Part shown: positions 26,848 to 37,800 of the stretch, in pieces
Layout: every line of letters starts with the position of its first letter
Position numbering within the stretch: the first letter of the stretch is position 1
Assembly (NCBI GenBank): GCA_963797675.1
Contig: CAWCQQ010000002.1
Span: 186,001 to 250,000, forward strand
DNA from: DASQPR01 sp963797675
GTDB lineage: Bacteria; Actinomycetota; Actinomycetes; Mycobacteriales; Micromonosporaceae
DNA: 64,000 bases
Reading direction: 5' to 3'
The notes under the pieces: model-generated
Databases searched by the model: none
Told to the model about the DNA's origin: nothing
Seen by the model: only the letters and a program-made list of their open reading frames with translations
Translations under genes and position numbers: made by a program

Positions 26848-28092
26848 CTATGCGTGGGCTCGTGCTCGGCGGCGCAGCAGGGCAGCCGCGATCAGCGAGG
26901 CGATCAAGGAACCGGCGAGTACGGCGATCTTGATCCGGGACGCCTCCTCGCCGTCTCCGAACGACAGCTCCGCGATCAGCAGGCTGACCGTGAAACCGCA
27001 GCCGGTGAGCACGCTGACCGCGAACAGGTCGTGCCAGCTCAGTTTCGGCGGCAGCGCTGCCAGCCGGGACTTGACGGCCAGCAGGCAGCCACCGAATACA
27101 CCGATCGTTTTGCCCAGCACGAGCCCGGCCACGACGGCGATCGCGACCTGGTCGGTGGCGAAGCTCTTGAGCGCGCTGGGCGACAGCGGTACGCCGGCCG
27201 CCATGAACGCGAACGCCGGTACGCAGATGCCGGCCGAGATCGGTTGCAGTACGTGTTCCAGCCGCTCGGCGGGTGCCTCATGCTCGCCTTCGTCCCGTTT
27301 GACCCGGGTCGCCAACCCGATCGCGACACCGGCGAGGGTCGCGTGGATGCCACTTGCATGCAGGAGTCCCCAGGACAGTAAGGCCAGCAGGACGTAGAGC
27401 CAGAGTCCGCGAAACCGGAGGCGTTGCAGGAGCGCGTACGCGGCGATGGCGGCGATCGCGCCGATCAGCGGCAGGATCTCAAAGTGTGCCGTGAACAGCA
27501 CCGCGATCAGAAGGATGGCACCGATGTCGTCGACGATCGCGAGCGTCAGCAGGAACACGCGCAGCGTCGGCGGCAGCGTACGGGCGGCGAGTGCCAGGAC
27601 GGCGAGCGCGAACGCGATGTCGGTCGCGACCGGTACCGCCCAGGCTTTCCCGATTCCCGGTGCACCGGCGCCGATCGCCAGCGTGACCGCGACCGGGATG
27701 ATCATGCCGCCGATCGCCGCGAAGATCGGCAGGATGGCCTTACGCGGATCGCGCAGCTCGCCGAGGACGAGTTCGTGCTTGAGTTCCAGCCCGACGACGA
27801 CGAAGAACACTGTGAGCAGGCCGTCCGTGCCCCATTGCTCCCAGGTCAGGTTCAGGTGCAGGACCGTCGGGCCGAACGCGGCCCGCTGGAACGTCTCGTA
27901 GGCGTGTTTCCACGGTGAGTTCGCGATGATCAGGGCGAGCGCCGTCGCGCCGAGCAGGATCAGGCCGCCGATCTGCTCCGTACGGAGGAATCGGACAACG
28001 TGCGATCCGGATTCGCGGACTCGTCGCCGTCGCCGCGCCCGCCGTAATGCCGGATGCTGGCGGGACGTATCCGGCACCGGCCCTCCGCCCAT
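26848..28092 (-). CDS. nhaA: Na+/H+ antiporter NhaA
   Basis: This 414-aa, 12-helix antiporter exchanges Na+ for H+ and supports pH and salt tolerance. It contains 'NSPWKHAYE', the unwound-helix region 'ATDIAFALAVLAL', and the ion-binding aspartates in 'LAIVDDIGAILLI' (equivalent to D163/D164 of E. coli). Two starts compete. ATG 28092 has AGGA five bases upstream and is preferred. ATG 28113 adds seven residues but has only a weak site. The preferred site sits inside a hairpin (28088-28110). Acs lies upstream on the same strand. Confidence 0.92.
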   Translation of the reverse strand: MGGGPVPDTSRQHPALRRARRRRRVRESGSHVVRFLRTEQIGGLILLGATALALIIANSPWKHAYETFQRAAFGPTVLHLNLTWEQWGTDGLLTVFFVVVGLELKHELVLGELRDPRKAILPIFAAIGGMIIPVAVTLAIGAGAPGIGKAWAVPVATDIAFALAVLALAARTLPPTLRVFLLTLAIVDDIGAILLIAVLFTAHFEILPLIGAIAAIAAYALLQRLRFRGLWLYVLLALLSWGLLHASGIHATLAGVAIGLATRVKRDEGEHEAPAERLEHVLQPISAGICVPAFAFMAAGVPLSPSALKSFATDQVAIAVVAGLVLGKTIGVFGGCLLAVKSRLAALPPKLSWHDLFAVSVLTGCGFTVSLLIAELSFGDGEEASRIKIAVLAGSLIASLIAAALLRRRARAHA

Positions 28093-28110
28093 AGATGTCC
28101 TGTCTATGGG
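28088..28110 (-). promoter_or_regulatory. hairpin enclosing nhaA Shine-Dalgarno and start codon
   Basis: Arms CCCATAGA (28088-28095) and TCTATGGG (28103-28110) pair perfectly around a seven-base loop. On the minus-strand transcript the loop contains the AGGA ribosome-binding site, and the 3' arm contains the AUG at 28092-28090. If formed, it would hide the start codon. Confidence 0.5.
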
Positions 28111-28122
28111 CATTCTTGCAAG

Positions 28123-28163
28123 ATGGGTGGGTTTCCGACGCGGTACGCCGGAAACCCACCCAT
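28123..28163. terminator. strong hairpin downstream of acs
   Basis: A perfect 15-bp stem (28123-28137 with 28149-28163, arms ATGGGTGGGTTTCCG and its complement) encloses an 11-base loop. It begins seven bases beyond the acs stop. There is no T tract, which is usual for actinobacterial terminators. It separates acs from nhaA. Confidence 0.75.
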
Positions 28164-28169
28164 GATCGG

Positions 28170-30152
<1,983 letters not shown>

Positions 30153-30356
30153 GCGCGCAGCTCCCCGGGGATGAAATGTTGTCGTAACAATCACGTTAGT
30201 CTCAGCGGGCCGCGCGTGAAAGCGCTCTGGTGCGCAAGTCCGTGGGCGGCCGTGCTCATATCTTGCCGAATCTCGGCCGTTTCGAACAGAGGCGCGCAGG
30301 ATTATGAGCATCACATGCGTGAAATCGAGATCGGGGCGCGCGATAGCGTGTGATCT

Positions 30357-31097
30357 GTGACAGATCCGCTACTCCAGCTTCTCGATCTAGACGGCGTCCG
30401 GTCCGCACTCGACGACGCGCGGGCGGCCGTCGATGTCGCGCTCCGACATCCATCGCTGCGCCGCAGCGGCGGGCCGGTCGCGGCCGAGATCGGCTTGCGG
30501 TCCGCGGTCGCGAGCGCGGCCCTGGAGGGCCACGTCTATGAACACGATGAGGTACGCGACGGCCTGATCACCGATCCGGTTATGCAGGGTGCCCTTCGGG
30601 TCAGCAGCGCGCTCGACGGTCTGGCGCCGCTGTGGCTTCGAGCGCCCCGGCAGGCACTGGCCAAGCTGCACGTACTCGCGGCCCGTGGCTCGATCGCCGA
30701 TGACGAACTCGGCCGCCCCCGGACCGATCCGGCGGTGTCGGCCCGCCTAGACGGTTTGTCCCACCTGATCGTCACCGGTGCGCGTCCGGCGCTGCTGACC
30801 GCCGCGGTCGTGCACGGCGAACTGCTGGCACTCGATCCGTTCGCCGGTCCGTCCGGCGTCGTGGTCCGCGGCGCGACCCGGCTGTCTCTGATCGCGAGCG
30901 GGTTCGACCCGCGCGGGCTGCTGGCCGTCGACGTCGGGCATCTGGACCGCGAGCCGGAATACGTCGGCGCGGCCGGTGCGTTCGCGACCGGTACGCCGGA
31001 CGGTCTCCGTTCCTGGTTTAAGCACTACGCGGCGGCGGTCACGATCGCGGCGGCCCAGGTCACCGTGGTCGGTGACGGTCTGACGTCCACTCGCTGA
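30357..31097 (+). CDS. Fic/DOC-like fold protein with degenerate motif
   Basis: This 246-aa protein is often annotated as an oxidoreductase or Fic-family protein next to actinobacterial acs. The region 'VVHGELLALDPFAGPSGVVV' plus 'RGATRL' parallels the Fic motif HxFx(D/E)GNGRxxR: the Pro-Phe and a final Arg remain, but the catalytic His-Phe and Gly-Asn-Gly are not preserved. The N-terminus ('AEIGLRSAVASAALEGHVYE') resembles the helical segment before Fic domains, with an 'SAALEG'-type inhibitory-helix-like string. AMP-transfer activity is therefore doubtful. It starts at GTG 30357 and is divergent from acs. Confidence 0.7.
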   Translation: MTDPLLQLLDLDGVRSALDDARAAVDVALRHPSLRRSGGPVAAEIGLRSAVASAALEGHVYEHDEVRDGLITDPVMQGALRVSSALDGLAPLWLRAPRQALAKLHVLAARGSIADDELGRPRTDPAVSARLDGLSHLIVTGARPALLTAAVVHGELLALDPFAGPSGVVVRGATRLSLIASGFDPRGLLAVDVGHLDREPEYVGAAGAFATGTPDGLRSWFKHYAAAVTIAAAQVTVVGDGLTSTR

Positions 31098-31103
31098 ACG
31101 CAA

Positions 31104-31136
31104 ACACGGCAGTCACGATGACCGTGACTGCCGTGT
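31104..31136. terminator. bidirectional hairpin terminator
   Basis: A perfect 14-bp stem (31104-31117 and 31123-31136) with loop ATGAC lies between convergent genes, seven bases after the Fic-like stop and 15 bases before the end of the opposite gene. It could stop transcription from both sides. Confidence 0.85.
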
Positions 31137-31150
31137 GCGAGTTGGAAATC

Positions 31151-31732
31151 CTACCGACCGAGAATGTCGTCGCTGCTCAGCGTCGGGCGCGTGGGTGGGG
31201 TAGCCGGCGCGGGCGGGGTGAACGGTGCGGCGTTGGCACTCGGCTGCCACGTCGGCTGCGGTACCTGCGCCGGCGGTTGTCCGGCCTGCGGGTACTGGCC
31301 CGTCCACGGTGTCGGCTGGGCCTGCGGGTACTGGCCGGTCCACGGCGTCGGCTGTGCCGGTGGGTACTGACCGGCCGGACCTTGCGCAGGCCACTGGCCC
31401 GGTGCGCCCTGTGCCGGCCACTGGCCGGGTGCCGGCGGCGCCTGCCAGTTGCCCTGGGCGAGTCGCTGCCTGGCGGCCTTCGTCGTCTTGGCTTCCTTGC
31501 GCGCCTTGATCGCGTAGCCGATCGCCAGGAACGGCGCGGCGAACAGCCACACTGACGTGAAGTAGGAGCCGCCGGTAAAGAAGAACCCGAGGTAGATGCC
31601 GTACGCGAGGAATCCGACGCCGATCGCCATGTTGGCGAGGCCGGCGTTCTTCTCGGAGTTGACGACCCACGCGCCGAAGCCGAGCATGACGATGCCGGAA
31701 ATGATGGCCATTACCCAAGTTGCTTCGAACAT
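31151..31732 (-). CDS. small membrane protein with Pro/Gln/Trp repeat tail
   Basis: This 193-aa protein has three or so N-terminal helices over residues 5-75 ('VMAIISGIVMLGFGAWVV', 'MAIGVGFLAYGIYLGFFF', 'VWLFAAPFLAIGYAI'). A basic linker ('KARKEAKTTKAARQR') and a 100-residue disordered tail follow. The tail has repeats of 'PGQWPAQG' and a duplicated 'QPTPWTGQYPQA'. I do not recognise a function; such tails are common on actinobacterial membrane proteins. It is transcribed toward the bidirectional terminator. Confidence 0.75.
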   Translation of the reverse strand: MFEATWVMAIISGIVMLGFGAWVVNSEKNAGLANMAIGVGFLAYGIYLGFFFTGGSYFTSVWLFAAPFLAIGYAIKARKEAKTTKAARQRLAQGNWQAPPAPGQWPAQGAPGQWPAQGPAGQYPPAQPTPWTGQYPQAQPTPWTGQYPQAGQPPAQVPQPTWQPSANAAPFTPPAPATPPTRPTLSSDDILGR

Positions 31733-31804
31733 CGACAGACTCCCGTGGCGGCGTTGTGGACCAGCGCTGCGGAGATTAGCAGAACGCGAGCAATGTCCGC
31801 GTAC

Positions 31805-32695
31805 CTATTCGGGGCCGGACAACCTCAATAGCGCAACGATCTCGTCGGCGGTCATCGACTTCGCGACCGACTCGGGATCGCCGGCGGCCAGCTGAGTCGT
31901 CGAGATCTCCGCATATACGTCGGCGAACGCCGCGAACAGTTCCGGATTCAGTCCCGCCCCGGCCTGTGCGGTCGAGATCTCGCGCATTTCGGCAACATAC
32001 CGGTGTGCCTTGGTCGCGGACACGGCGACACCGCGCAGCAGGTCGTAACCGGCGCCGCGGAGATCGTCGACCACCGCATCGAGTACGCCGTACCGGTCCG
32101 CCGACCGGATCGCCTGGGTGTAGAGCGCTATGAGTCCCTTGTAGACGCTCGCCGTCGACATCTTCAGCGCACTTGCCGCGCCGAGTCGATCGCCGAGGTC
32201 AATCGGCTTGGTGTGCCGCCAGGGCAGGGCGACGAGTTCGGCCGAGCGCGGGCCGGAGAAGTACAGACGTGCGCCGGGCGCGACGGTCGGCGGCGGACCC
32301 GAGATCGAGCCGTCCACCAGCGCGGTCGGCGCCAGCGTTGCCGCGATGAGGTCGACGGTCGGCGGCGCGGTCGCGTTCATGTCGGCGACGAGCGGGCTCG
32401 ATCCGGTGCGCCGGGCCGATGCGGCGATCTCGGTTGCCGCCTCGATGGCTGCGGACGGTGGCGTCACCACGAGGACATGGCTCGCCGTGCGTATCAATGT
32501 GTCGAGATCATCCACCACCTCGACACCGGCGGCCTGGACCAATCGCGCGGTGCGTTCGGAGCGGCCGCGTAGCGTCGTGATGACGCGTGCGCCCCCTTCG
32601 CGCAGCGCCCAGCCGAGCCCGGAGCCCATGTGTCCGGCGCCGACGAGACCTACGATGCAAGCGGACGGCGCCTCGGTTCGAGGCGCCGTCACCAC
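31805..32695 (-). CDS. NAD(P)-binding 6-phosphogluconate/3-hydroxyisobutyrate dehydrogenase-like protein
   Basis: This protein of about 296 aa begins with a Rossmann fold ('CIVGLVGAGHMGSGLGWALR', a GxGxxG motif), followed by 'VLVVTPPSAAIEAA', 'LVADMNATAPPT' and 'DGSISGPPP'. A C-terminal helical domain contains 'GAASALKMSTASVYKGLIAL', in which the catalytic lysine of the beta-hydroxyacid dehydrogenase family would lie. The substrate is unknown. Two adjacent GTG codons (32695, 32692) are candidate starts; AGGA lies seven bases before the first. A 12-bp inverted repeat sits immediately after the start. Confidence 0.82.
   Translation of the reverse strand: MVTAPRTEAPSACIVGLVGAGHMGSGLGWALREGGARVITTLRGRSERTARLVQAAGVEVVDDLDTLIRTASHVLVVTPPSAAIEAATEIAASARRTGSSPLVADMNATAPPTVDLIAATLAPTALVDGSISGPPPTVAPGARLYFSGPRSAELVALPWRHTKPIDLGDRLGAASALKMSTASVYKGLIALYTQAIRSADRYGVLDAVVDDLRGAGYDLLRGVAVSATKAHRYVAEMREISTAQAGAGLNPELFAAFADVYAEISTTQLAAGDPESVAKSMTADEIVALLRLSGPE
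32664..32690 (-). promoter_or_regulatory. 12-bp inverted repeat directly after a start codon
   Basis: GACGGCGCCTCG (32664-32675), a three-base loop, then the perfect complement CGAGGCGCCGTC (32679-32690). It occupies codons 2-10 of the dehydrogenase-like gene, so a very stable hairpin would form right behind the initiation site. Confidence 0.5.
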
Positions 32696-32985
32696 ACGTC
32701 CGTCCTGGTTACCATGCGTGCACCTTAATCGTTTTCGGCAGCCCTTGCGGTACCGCCGTAACGCGCCTCCCGCGGCTGGTCGCACGTGGGTGCCAGGTGG
32801 CCGTGTCCTGGTCGGAACGCTTCGCTTGTCGTCTATTCCATAAAGGTTGCAGAGATGGCGGGGCGTTTCCTTACCTCGTTTCTACGCCGCGCCCGCCAAG
32901 GTCACCAGACCTGGGCTCGAAAGTGTGACGCCTGCACAGCTCTGAGCTGGGTGAACACGATTCGTAAACGGCACGAAAGATGACG

Positions 32986-33780
32986 TTAGACGGCAAGACG
33001 CGCGCGGCGGCTGCGGCCGTACCAAGTGAGGACGATCGCGACCGCGATACCGACCCCCAGAACCGCCGCGAGCGGCACGGCCGGCCGGTCGCGCAGGCGG
33101 CGGCCGAGCGGAATCGGATGACGGAATTCCAGGACCGGCCAGCCGCGATCCGCGGCGACCTTGCGGAGCGTCCGGCTGGGGTTGACCGCGCTCGGATGGC
33201 CGACGGCCTCCAAGAGCGGAAGATCCGAGCTCGAATCCGAGTACGCGAAGCATTCGTCGAGGTCGTAGCCGCGCTCGTCGGCGAGTGCCCGGACCGCCTT
33301 CACCTTGTTCGGGCCGGCTGCGTAAAACTCGATCTCGCCGGAGTACCGACCGTCCTGCACGCCCATCCGGGTCGCGATGATGTCCCGGATCCCGAGCTGC
33401 TGGCCGATCGGGCGGACCATCTCCTCGCCCGAGGCCGATACGAGGACGACGTCGCGCCCGGCGTCCTGGTGCTCGGCGATCAGCGCCGCCGCCTCCGCGT
33501 AAATATACGGATTGATCAGCTCGGCCAACGTCTCATTCACGATTTGCTGGACTTGTTCGACGGACCACCCTTTACAAAGGGCTGCCATGTAATCCCGGAT
33601 GCGGGCGATCTGTGGATCATCGGCCTTGCCTATCTTAAAGCTGAGCTGCGCATATGCGGCTTTCACGACGTCGCGACGGCTCATCAGTCCGTCTTTGTAG
33701 AACGGCCGCCCGAACGCGAGCGCGCTCGATTTGGCGATCACCGTCTTGTCGAGGTCGAAAAACGCAGCTCCCTGGCCCAC
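32986..33780 (-). CDS. HAD-IB family phosphatase (SerB-like)
   Basis: This 264-aa haloacid-dehalogenase-fold phosphatase has motif I 'FFDLDKTVI' (nucleophile Asp9, Asp11), motif II 'VLVSASGEEMV', a lysine in 'NKVKAVR', and motif III 'AYSDSSSDLPLLE'. The C-terminus ends in one transmembrane helix ('VPLAAVLGVGIAVAIVLTWY') with a basic tail, suggesting membrane anchoring. It resembles the SerB-like protein that lies near ssd and the tad genes in mycobacteria. The substrate is not known. It starts with ATG 33780 directly before the motif I strand. Confidence 0.9.
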   Translation of the reverse strand: MGQGAAFFDLDKTVIAKSSALAFGRPFYKDGLMSRRDVVKAAYAQLSFKIGKADDPQIARIRDYMAALCKGWSVEQVQQIVNETLAELINPYIYAEAAALIAEHQDAGRDVVLVSASGEEMVRPIGQQLGIRDIIATRMGVQDGRYSGEIEFYAAGPNKVKAVRALADERGYDLDECFAYSDSSSDLPLLEAVGHPSAVNPSRTLRKVAADRGWPVLEFRHPIPLGRRLRDRPAVPLAAVLGVGIAVAIVLTWYGRSRRARLAV

Positions 33781-34054
33781 GGCGGGAAAGTCTAGCCGGT
33801 CGCCGCCGCCGGGCTTAGTCGCGCTCGGTGATCGTTGGTTGGCGCTGAGTCCAGGCTCAGTTGCGATATCGAAGTCCGTCGTGATTACCGCGGAATAATC
33901 CGACAGCTGCGGGCCTCGACGTGCTCGAAAAAGTCAGGCATGCTTGGCAGTGAAGGAAACTGATATTCACGTTCGTCACACTGCTTTCTCGGCGGCTGTT
34001 GCGCCCCCCGCTGGCCGCTGAGTGGTTCGGCTCACCCCCCCGGAGCCGGGCCTA

Positions 34055-34087
34055 GACGACCCCCGCCACCCCCCGGCGGGGGTCGTC
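34055..34087. other. perfect 13-bp G/C hairpin
   Basis: Arms 34055-34067 (GACGACCCCCGCC) and 34075-34087 are fully complementary around a seven-base loop. It resembles a terminator but lies between divergent genes, about 150 bases before the VOC gene. The arm sequence GACGACCCC recurs inside the neighbouring 19-bp repeat. Confidence 0.6.
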
Positions 34088-34107
34088 CCAACTAGCGATG
34101 ACGTCAA

Positions 34108-34173
34108 CCAGCTGCGACGACCCCGGCCAGCTGCGACGACCCCGGCCAGCTGCGACGACCCCGGCCAGCTGCG
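34108..34173. repeat. 19-bp tandem repeat, 3.5 copies
   Basis: The unit CCAGCTGCGACGACCCCGG is repeated exactly at 34108, 34127 and 34146, with a partial fourth copy from 34165. Each unit has the CAGCTG palindrome. It lies 65 bases before the VOC gene start, in its likely 5' region. Confidence 0.9.
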
Positions 34174-34237
34174 CAGACGCGACCTGTCCCGACCAGTTGC
34201 GGGGCGTTGGGCAGGGCACGTCGATAGTCTCGGTGGC

Positions 34238-34687
34238 ATGGCGACACGTATGCAGATTGCGATCGACTGCGCCGATCCGGAACGACTCGTTCGCTTCTGG
34301 GCGGACGCACTGCACTATGACGTCGAGCCCGCGCCCGGCGGGTACGCGACCTGGCGTGCCTACTGGCTGAGCACCGGCGTACCGGAGGACGAGTTGGGCG
34401 ACGACGATGGCGCGGACAGCATCGTCGACCCGGCCGGCATCGGTCCGCGGATCTGGTTCCAACCGGTACCCGAGGCGAAGTCCGTGAAGAATCGCATCCA
34501 CCTGGACCTGTCGGCGAGCGGCGGCCGTTCGGTACCGCTGGCGACGCGACGTGAGCGCGTGGACGCCGAGGTGGCTCGCCTCGTGAGCGCCGGCGCGACG
34601 ATCGCGTACGCGCATGACACCGAGGGCGTCGACCACTATGCGGTCACGATGTGGGATCCGGAGCAGAACGAGTTTTGTGTGAACTAG
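34238..34687 (+). CDS. VOC-superfamily (glyoxalase-like) protein
   Basis: This 149-aa protein of the vicinal-oxygen-chelate fold starts 'MQIAIDCADPERLVRFWADA' (after 'MATR') and has 'NRIHLDLSASGG' in the middle and 'VTMWDPEQNEFCVN' at the end, the usual beta-alpha-beta-beta-beta markers of the glyoxalase-6 group. The substrate is unknown; such proteins include dioxygenases, isomerases and antibiotic-binding proteins. ATG 34238 is chosen because the fold begins there, although the frame is open back through the tandem repeat. Confidence 0.88.
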   Translation: MATRMQIAIDCADPERLVRFWADALHYDVEPAPGGYATWRAYWLSTGVPEDELGDDDGADSIVDPAGIGPRIWFQPVPEAKSVKNRIHLDLSASGGRSVPLATRRERVDAEVARLVSAGATIAYAHDTEGVDHYAVTMWDPEQNEFCVN

Positions 34688-34776
34688 CACCCCCGGCACA
34701 TGCAGGCGCGCAAGAAGTTACAGATATGCCGCAACTACAGGACGAAGTGATGCTTTGGGACAGACATCCGTCAAGA

Positions 34777-34795
34777 TCGTGAGTTAGCCTCACGA
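34777..34795. promoter_or_regulatory. inverted repeat upstream of the FtsX-type operon
   Basis: TCGTGAG (34777-34783) and CTCACGA (34789-34795) are separated by TTAGC, about 40 bases before the permease start. It could be an operator or leader hairpin; there is no other evidence. Confidence 0.3.
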
Positions 34796-34835
34796 CGGCG
34801 GGTCCACGGTATCGGGCCGCCTCAAGGGGGTGGCC

Positions 34836-37800
34836 ATGTTCCGTCTGGTGTTACGAGCGATGAATGCCCGTCGGGCGCAAGGATTCGCCGTACTCATTCT
34901 TTGTGCTCTGGCCGTGGGTTCGGCGGTTACCGCCCCTTGGTACGTGCTGACCGCGACCAACCGGTCGACGGCGAGCGAGATCGCCGCGGCCACGCCCGCC
35001 GAGCGCATCGTTTCGATTGCCGAGGATGCTCAGATCGGTGGGAACGCGGGCACCACGTTGGATACGTATTACCGGTCGGTCGTGGACAAGTACGACGTCC
35101 AGTTCGGCAAGCCGATCGAAGGCGTCACGACACTCATGGACGTCAGCACGAATCCCACCGCGGTACCACTGACCATGGCCTACCGCGACGGGGTCTGCGA
35201 CCACGTGGTCGTGGTCGGCTCCTGCCCGACCGGCCTCAATGAGGTGATGCTGACCCAGGTCACGGCCACGCAACTAGGCGTGACGGCAGGCGACACGTTC
35301 GCGACACACACGTCGAACGGCAGCATCAAACTGACCGTGACCGGCATTTACCGGCGCTCGGATCCGAACGGTGACTACTGGTCGAGCGTGCTGTTCAGTG
35401 GCACCGGCAGTCTGTCCGGCGGGCTCGACACATCATTCCTCGCGGCAGCGAGCGACAGCATGTTCACCGGACTGGACACGATGTCGCAGAAGCTCATCAC
35501 GTTGGCATCCATCGGGATCGACCTGCCGGTGCCATCCTCGACTCTCGGTACGGCCGGCCTCGCCGACCGGCTCGACGCCGGAAATTACCAGGTCCGGCTC
35601 GCTTCGGTGACGCTGTATACCAAGGTGGACGTGCTGTCGGATGCGGTTGCCGCGGACCGGAGCAGCGTCCGGCTCGGCGTCGCCGCGGCACTCCTGGAGC
35701 TGCTCGCGATCTGCTGGTTCGCGCTGTTCATCGCGGCCCGATACACCGCGCGGGACCGCCGTGCCGACATCGGTCTGTTGAAGCTGCGCGGCTCCGGACG
35801 GTATACGTTGCTGCGCCTGTCCCTCGGCCAGAGCCTAGTGCCGATCGCCGGCGGCCTCGTGCTCGGCGTGATGGCCGCAGCCGCCGCCGGCTACCTGTCA
35901 CCGGCGCTCGCCGATCGGTCACCGTTCGCACTCGAACTATCCGGGATCGCGACCGTCATTGCGCTGGTCGGGACGCTGATCGCGATCGCCGTCGCGGAAT
36001 GGCGTACCGGCCGCGCCGACGTTGCCGATCTGCTGCGCCGGGTGCCGGCCCGGCGTCGTGGTGTTCGGGCCGACGTCGCCGATCTGGTCGTCGTCGTGCT
36101 TGCCGCCGCGGCCGCATTCCAAGGACGGGTCGACTCGTCCACATCAGGCCTCGTGACGATCGCTCCCGGCCTCATCGTGCTCGCGGTTGCACTGATCGCG
36201 GCACGGCTCCTCATCGCCGTGTGCATCTCGATCGGAGCGGCCGCTCTGCGTACCGGTCGTGTCCGGACCGCCGTCGGTGTCCTCCAGGTCGCCCGGCGGC
36301 CGGGCATCGATCGCGTGTTTGTGCTGCTCACGGTCTCGGTGGCACTTCTGGCATTGGCCGGTACCGGTCTGCGGAGCAGCACCCAGGTCCGCGCCGCGCG
36401 GGCGGTCATCGACATGGGTGCTCCACGCGTCCTGACCGTTCACGGTACGACGCCGCTCAACCTGATGTCGGTCGTCCGCGCCGCAGATCCCGGCGGCCAC
36501 GATGCGATGGCCGTCGTGACCTACCCGAGTTCCGACCCGATCGTGAACGGGAAGGCGGATGCGTCGCTGGATCAGCCGCTGGTCGCGGTGGATGCGTCCC
36601 GCTTCGCGTCGGTGGCGGCGTGGCCGGATCGCGACGACGCGGTCACGCCGACCGAATTCGCCGCGCTGCTCCAGCCGAAGCTGCCGCCGTCGGTGGAGTT
36701 CACCGGTCCGGCGCTGACCCTGGACGCGACCGGGACCGACGCCGCGGATGGCGGCGCACCCTACCTGGTCTTGTCGATCGTCGACACCGTGACCGGTGAC
36801 CTGCTCAACGTTGGCTTCGGCCCGCTCCACAACGGCCGGCAGACGCTGACCCGGCCGGTGACCCAGTGCGCGAATGACTCCTGCCGGATCTACGCGCTGG
36901 AGATCACCGGTCCGCCGACACCGTACGGCGCCTGGGACTGGGACGTCTTGGCGGACGCGTACAAGTATCAGGGCATCGTCGGGACCGCGGTGGCCATCAA
37001 CGGGCTGAGTTCCCCGTCGGGGACGGTTCTCGACGGCACCGACCTCGGGGATGTCACCCGCTGGCGGACCCAGTCGGACATTAACGACATGGGCCTCGGG
37101 GTGTCCTATGCCGGCGCCACGATGACGATGACGGTCACCGATGAGCCGAAGCCGCAGGATCAGGGCGGCGGCGGTTCGGTGTATACGACCGACGGCCCGA
37201 TCCCGCTTCCGGTCTTCACCGCCGGCGGGACCGACGGTGCGATCGGTCAACTCGAACAGATCAACGGGACGCCGCTGCCGGTGACCTTCGTCGGCGCGCT
37301 GCCGGTGCTGCCCGCGGTCGGCGGGAGCGGTCTCGTCACCGACCTCACCACGCTGGAGCACAGCACGATGGATCTCGGCCAGGACGAGGTCTTCCAGGTC
37401 TGGCTGTCGGCGAGTGCGCCCGCGTCGCTGATCTCGAAACTCCAGGCGGGCGGTCTGGTGATCCTGCACGACGCCACGATCGTCGGATACCGCGATCATC
37501 TCGGGCAGCAAGGCCCGTCGGCGGCACTGCGGTTCCAGATCCTCACCGGCGCGGTCGGGCTGCTGCTCGCGGCCGGGGCACTGGTGGTGGTCGCCGCGGC
37601 CGAGCGCAGGCCGCGCGGCACCGAACTGGTCGCGCTGCGGGTGCAGGGCCTGTCTCGTCGCGCCGCGAGTGCCATCGGATACGGCGGGTACGGGATCCTG
37701 ATCCTGCTCGCCGTCGGCAGCGGGATTCTCGCCGCGATTCTGGCCCGACTTCTAGCGGCAAACCGAACGCCGTTGTTCATCGACTCCTGGTCGCTCATCC

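Larger units (their letters stand above)
33781..34237. other. 457-bp intergenic region between divergent genes
   Basis: No gene is supported. It contains a long G/C hairpin (34055-34087) and a 19-bp tandem repeat (34108-34173), annotated separately. The part next to the HAD gene has short dyads such as CTGAG-TCCAGG-CTCAG near 33846 and presumably holds divergent promoters. Confidence 0.6.
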
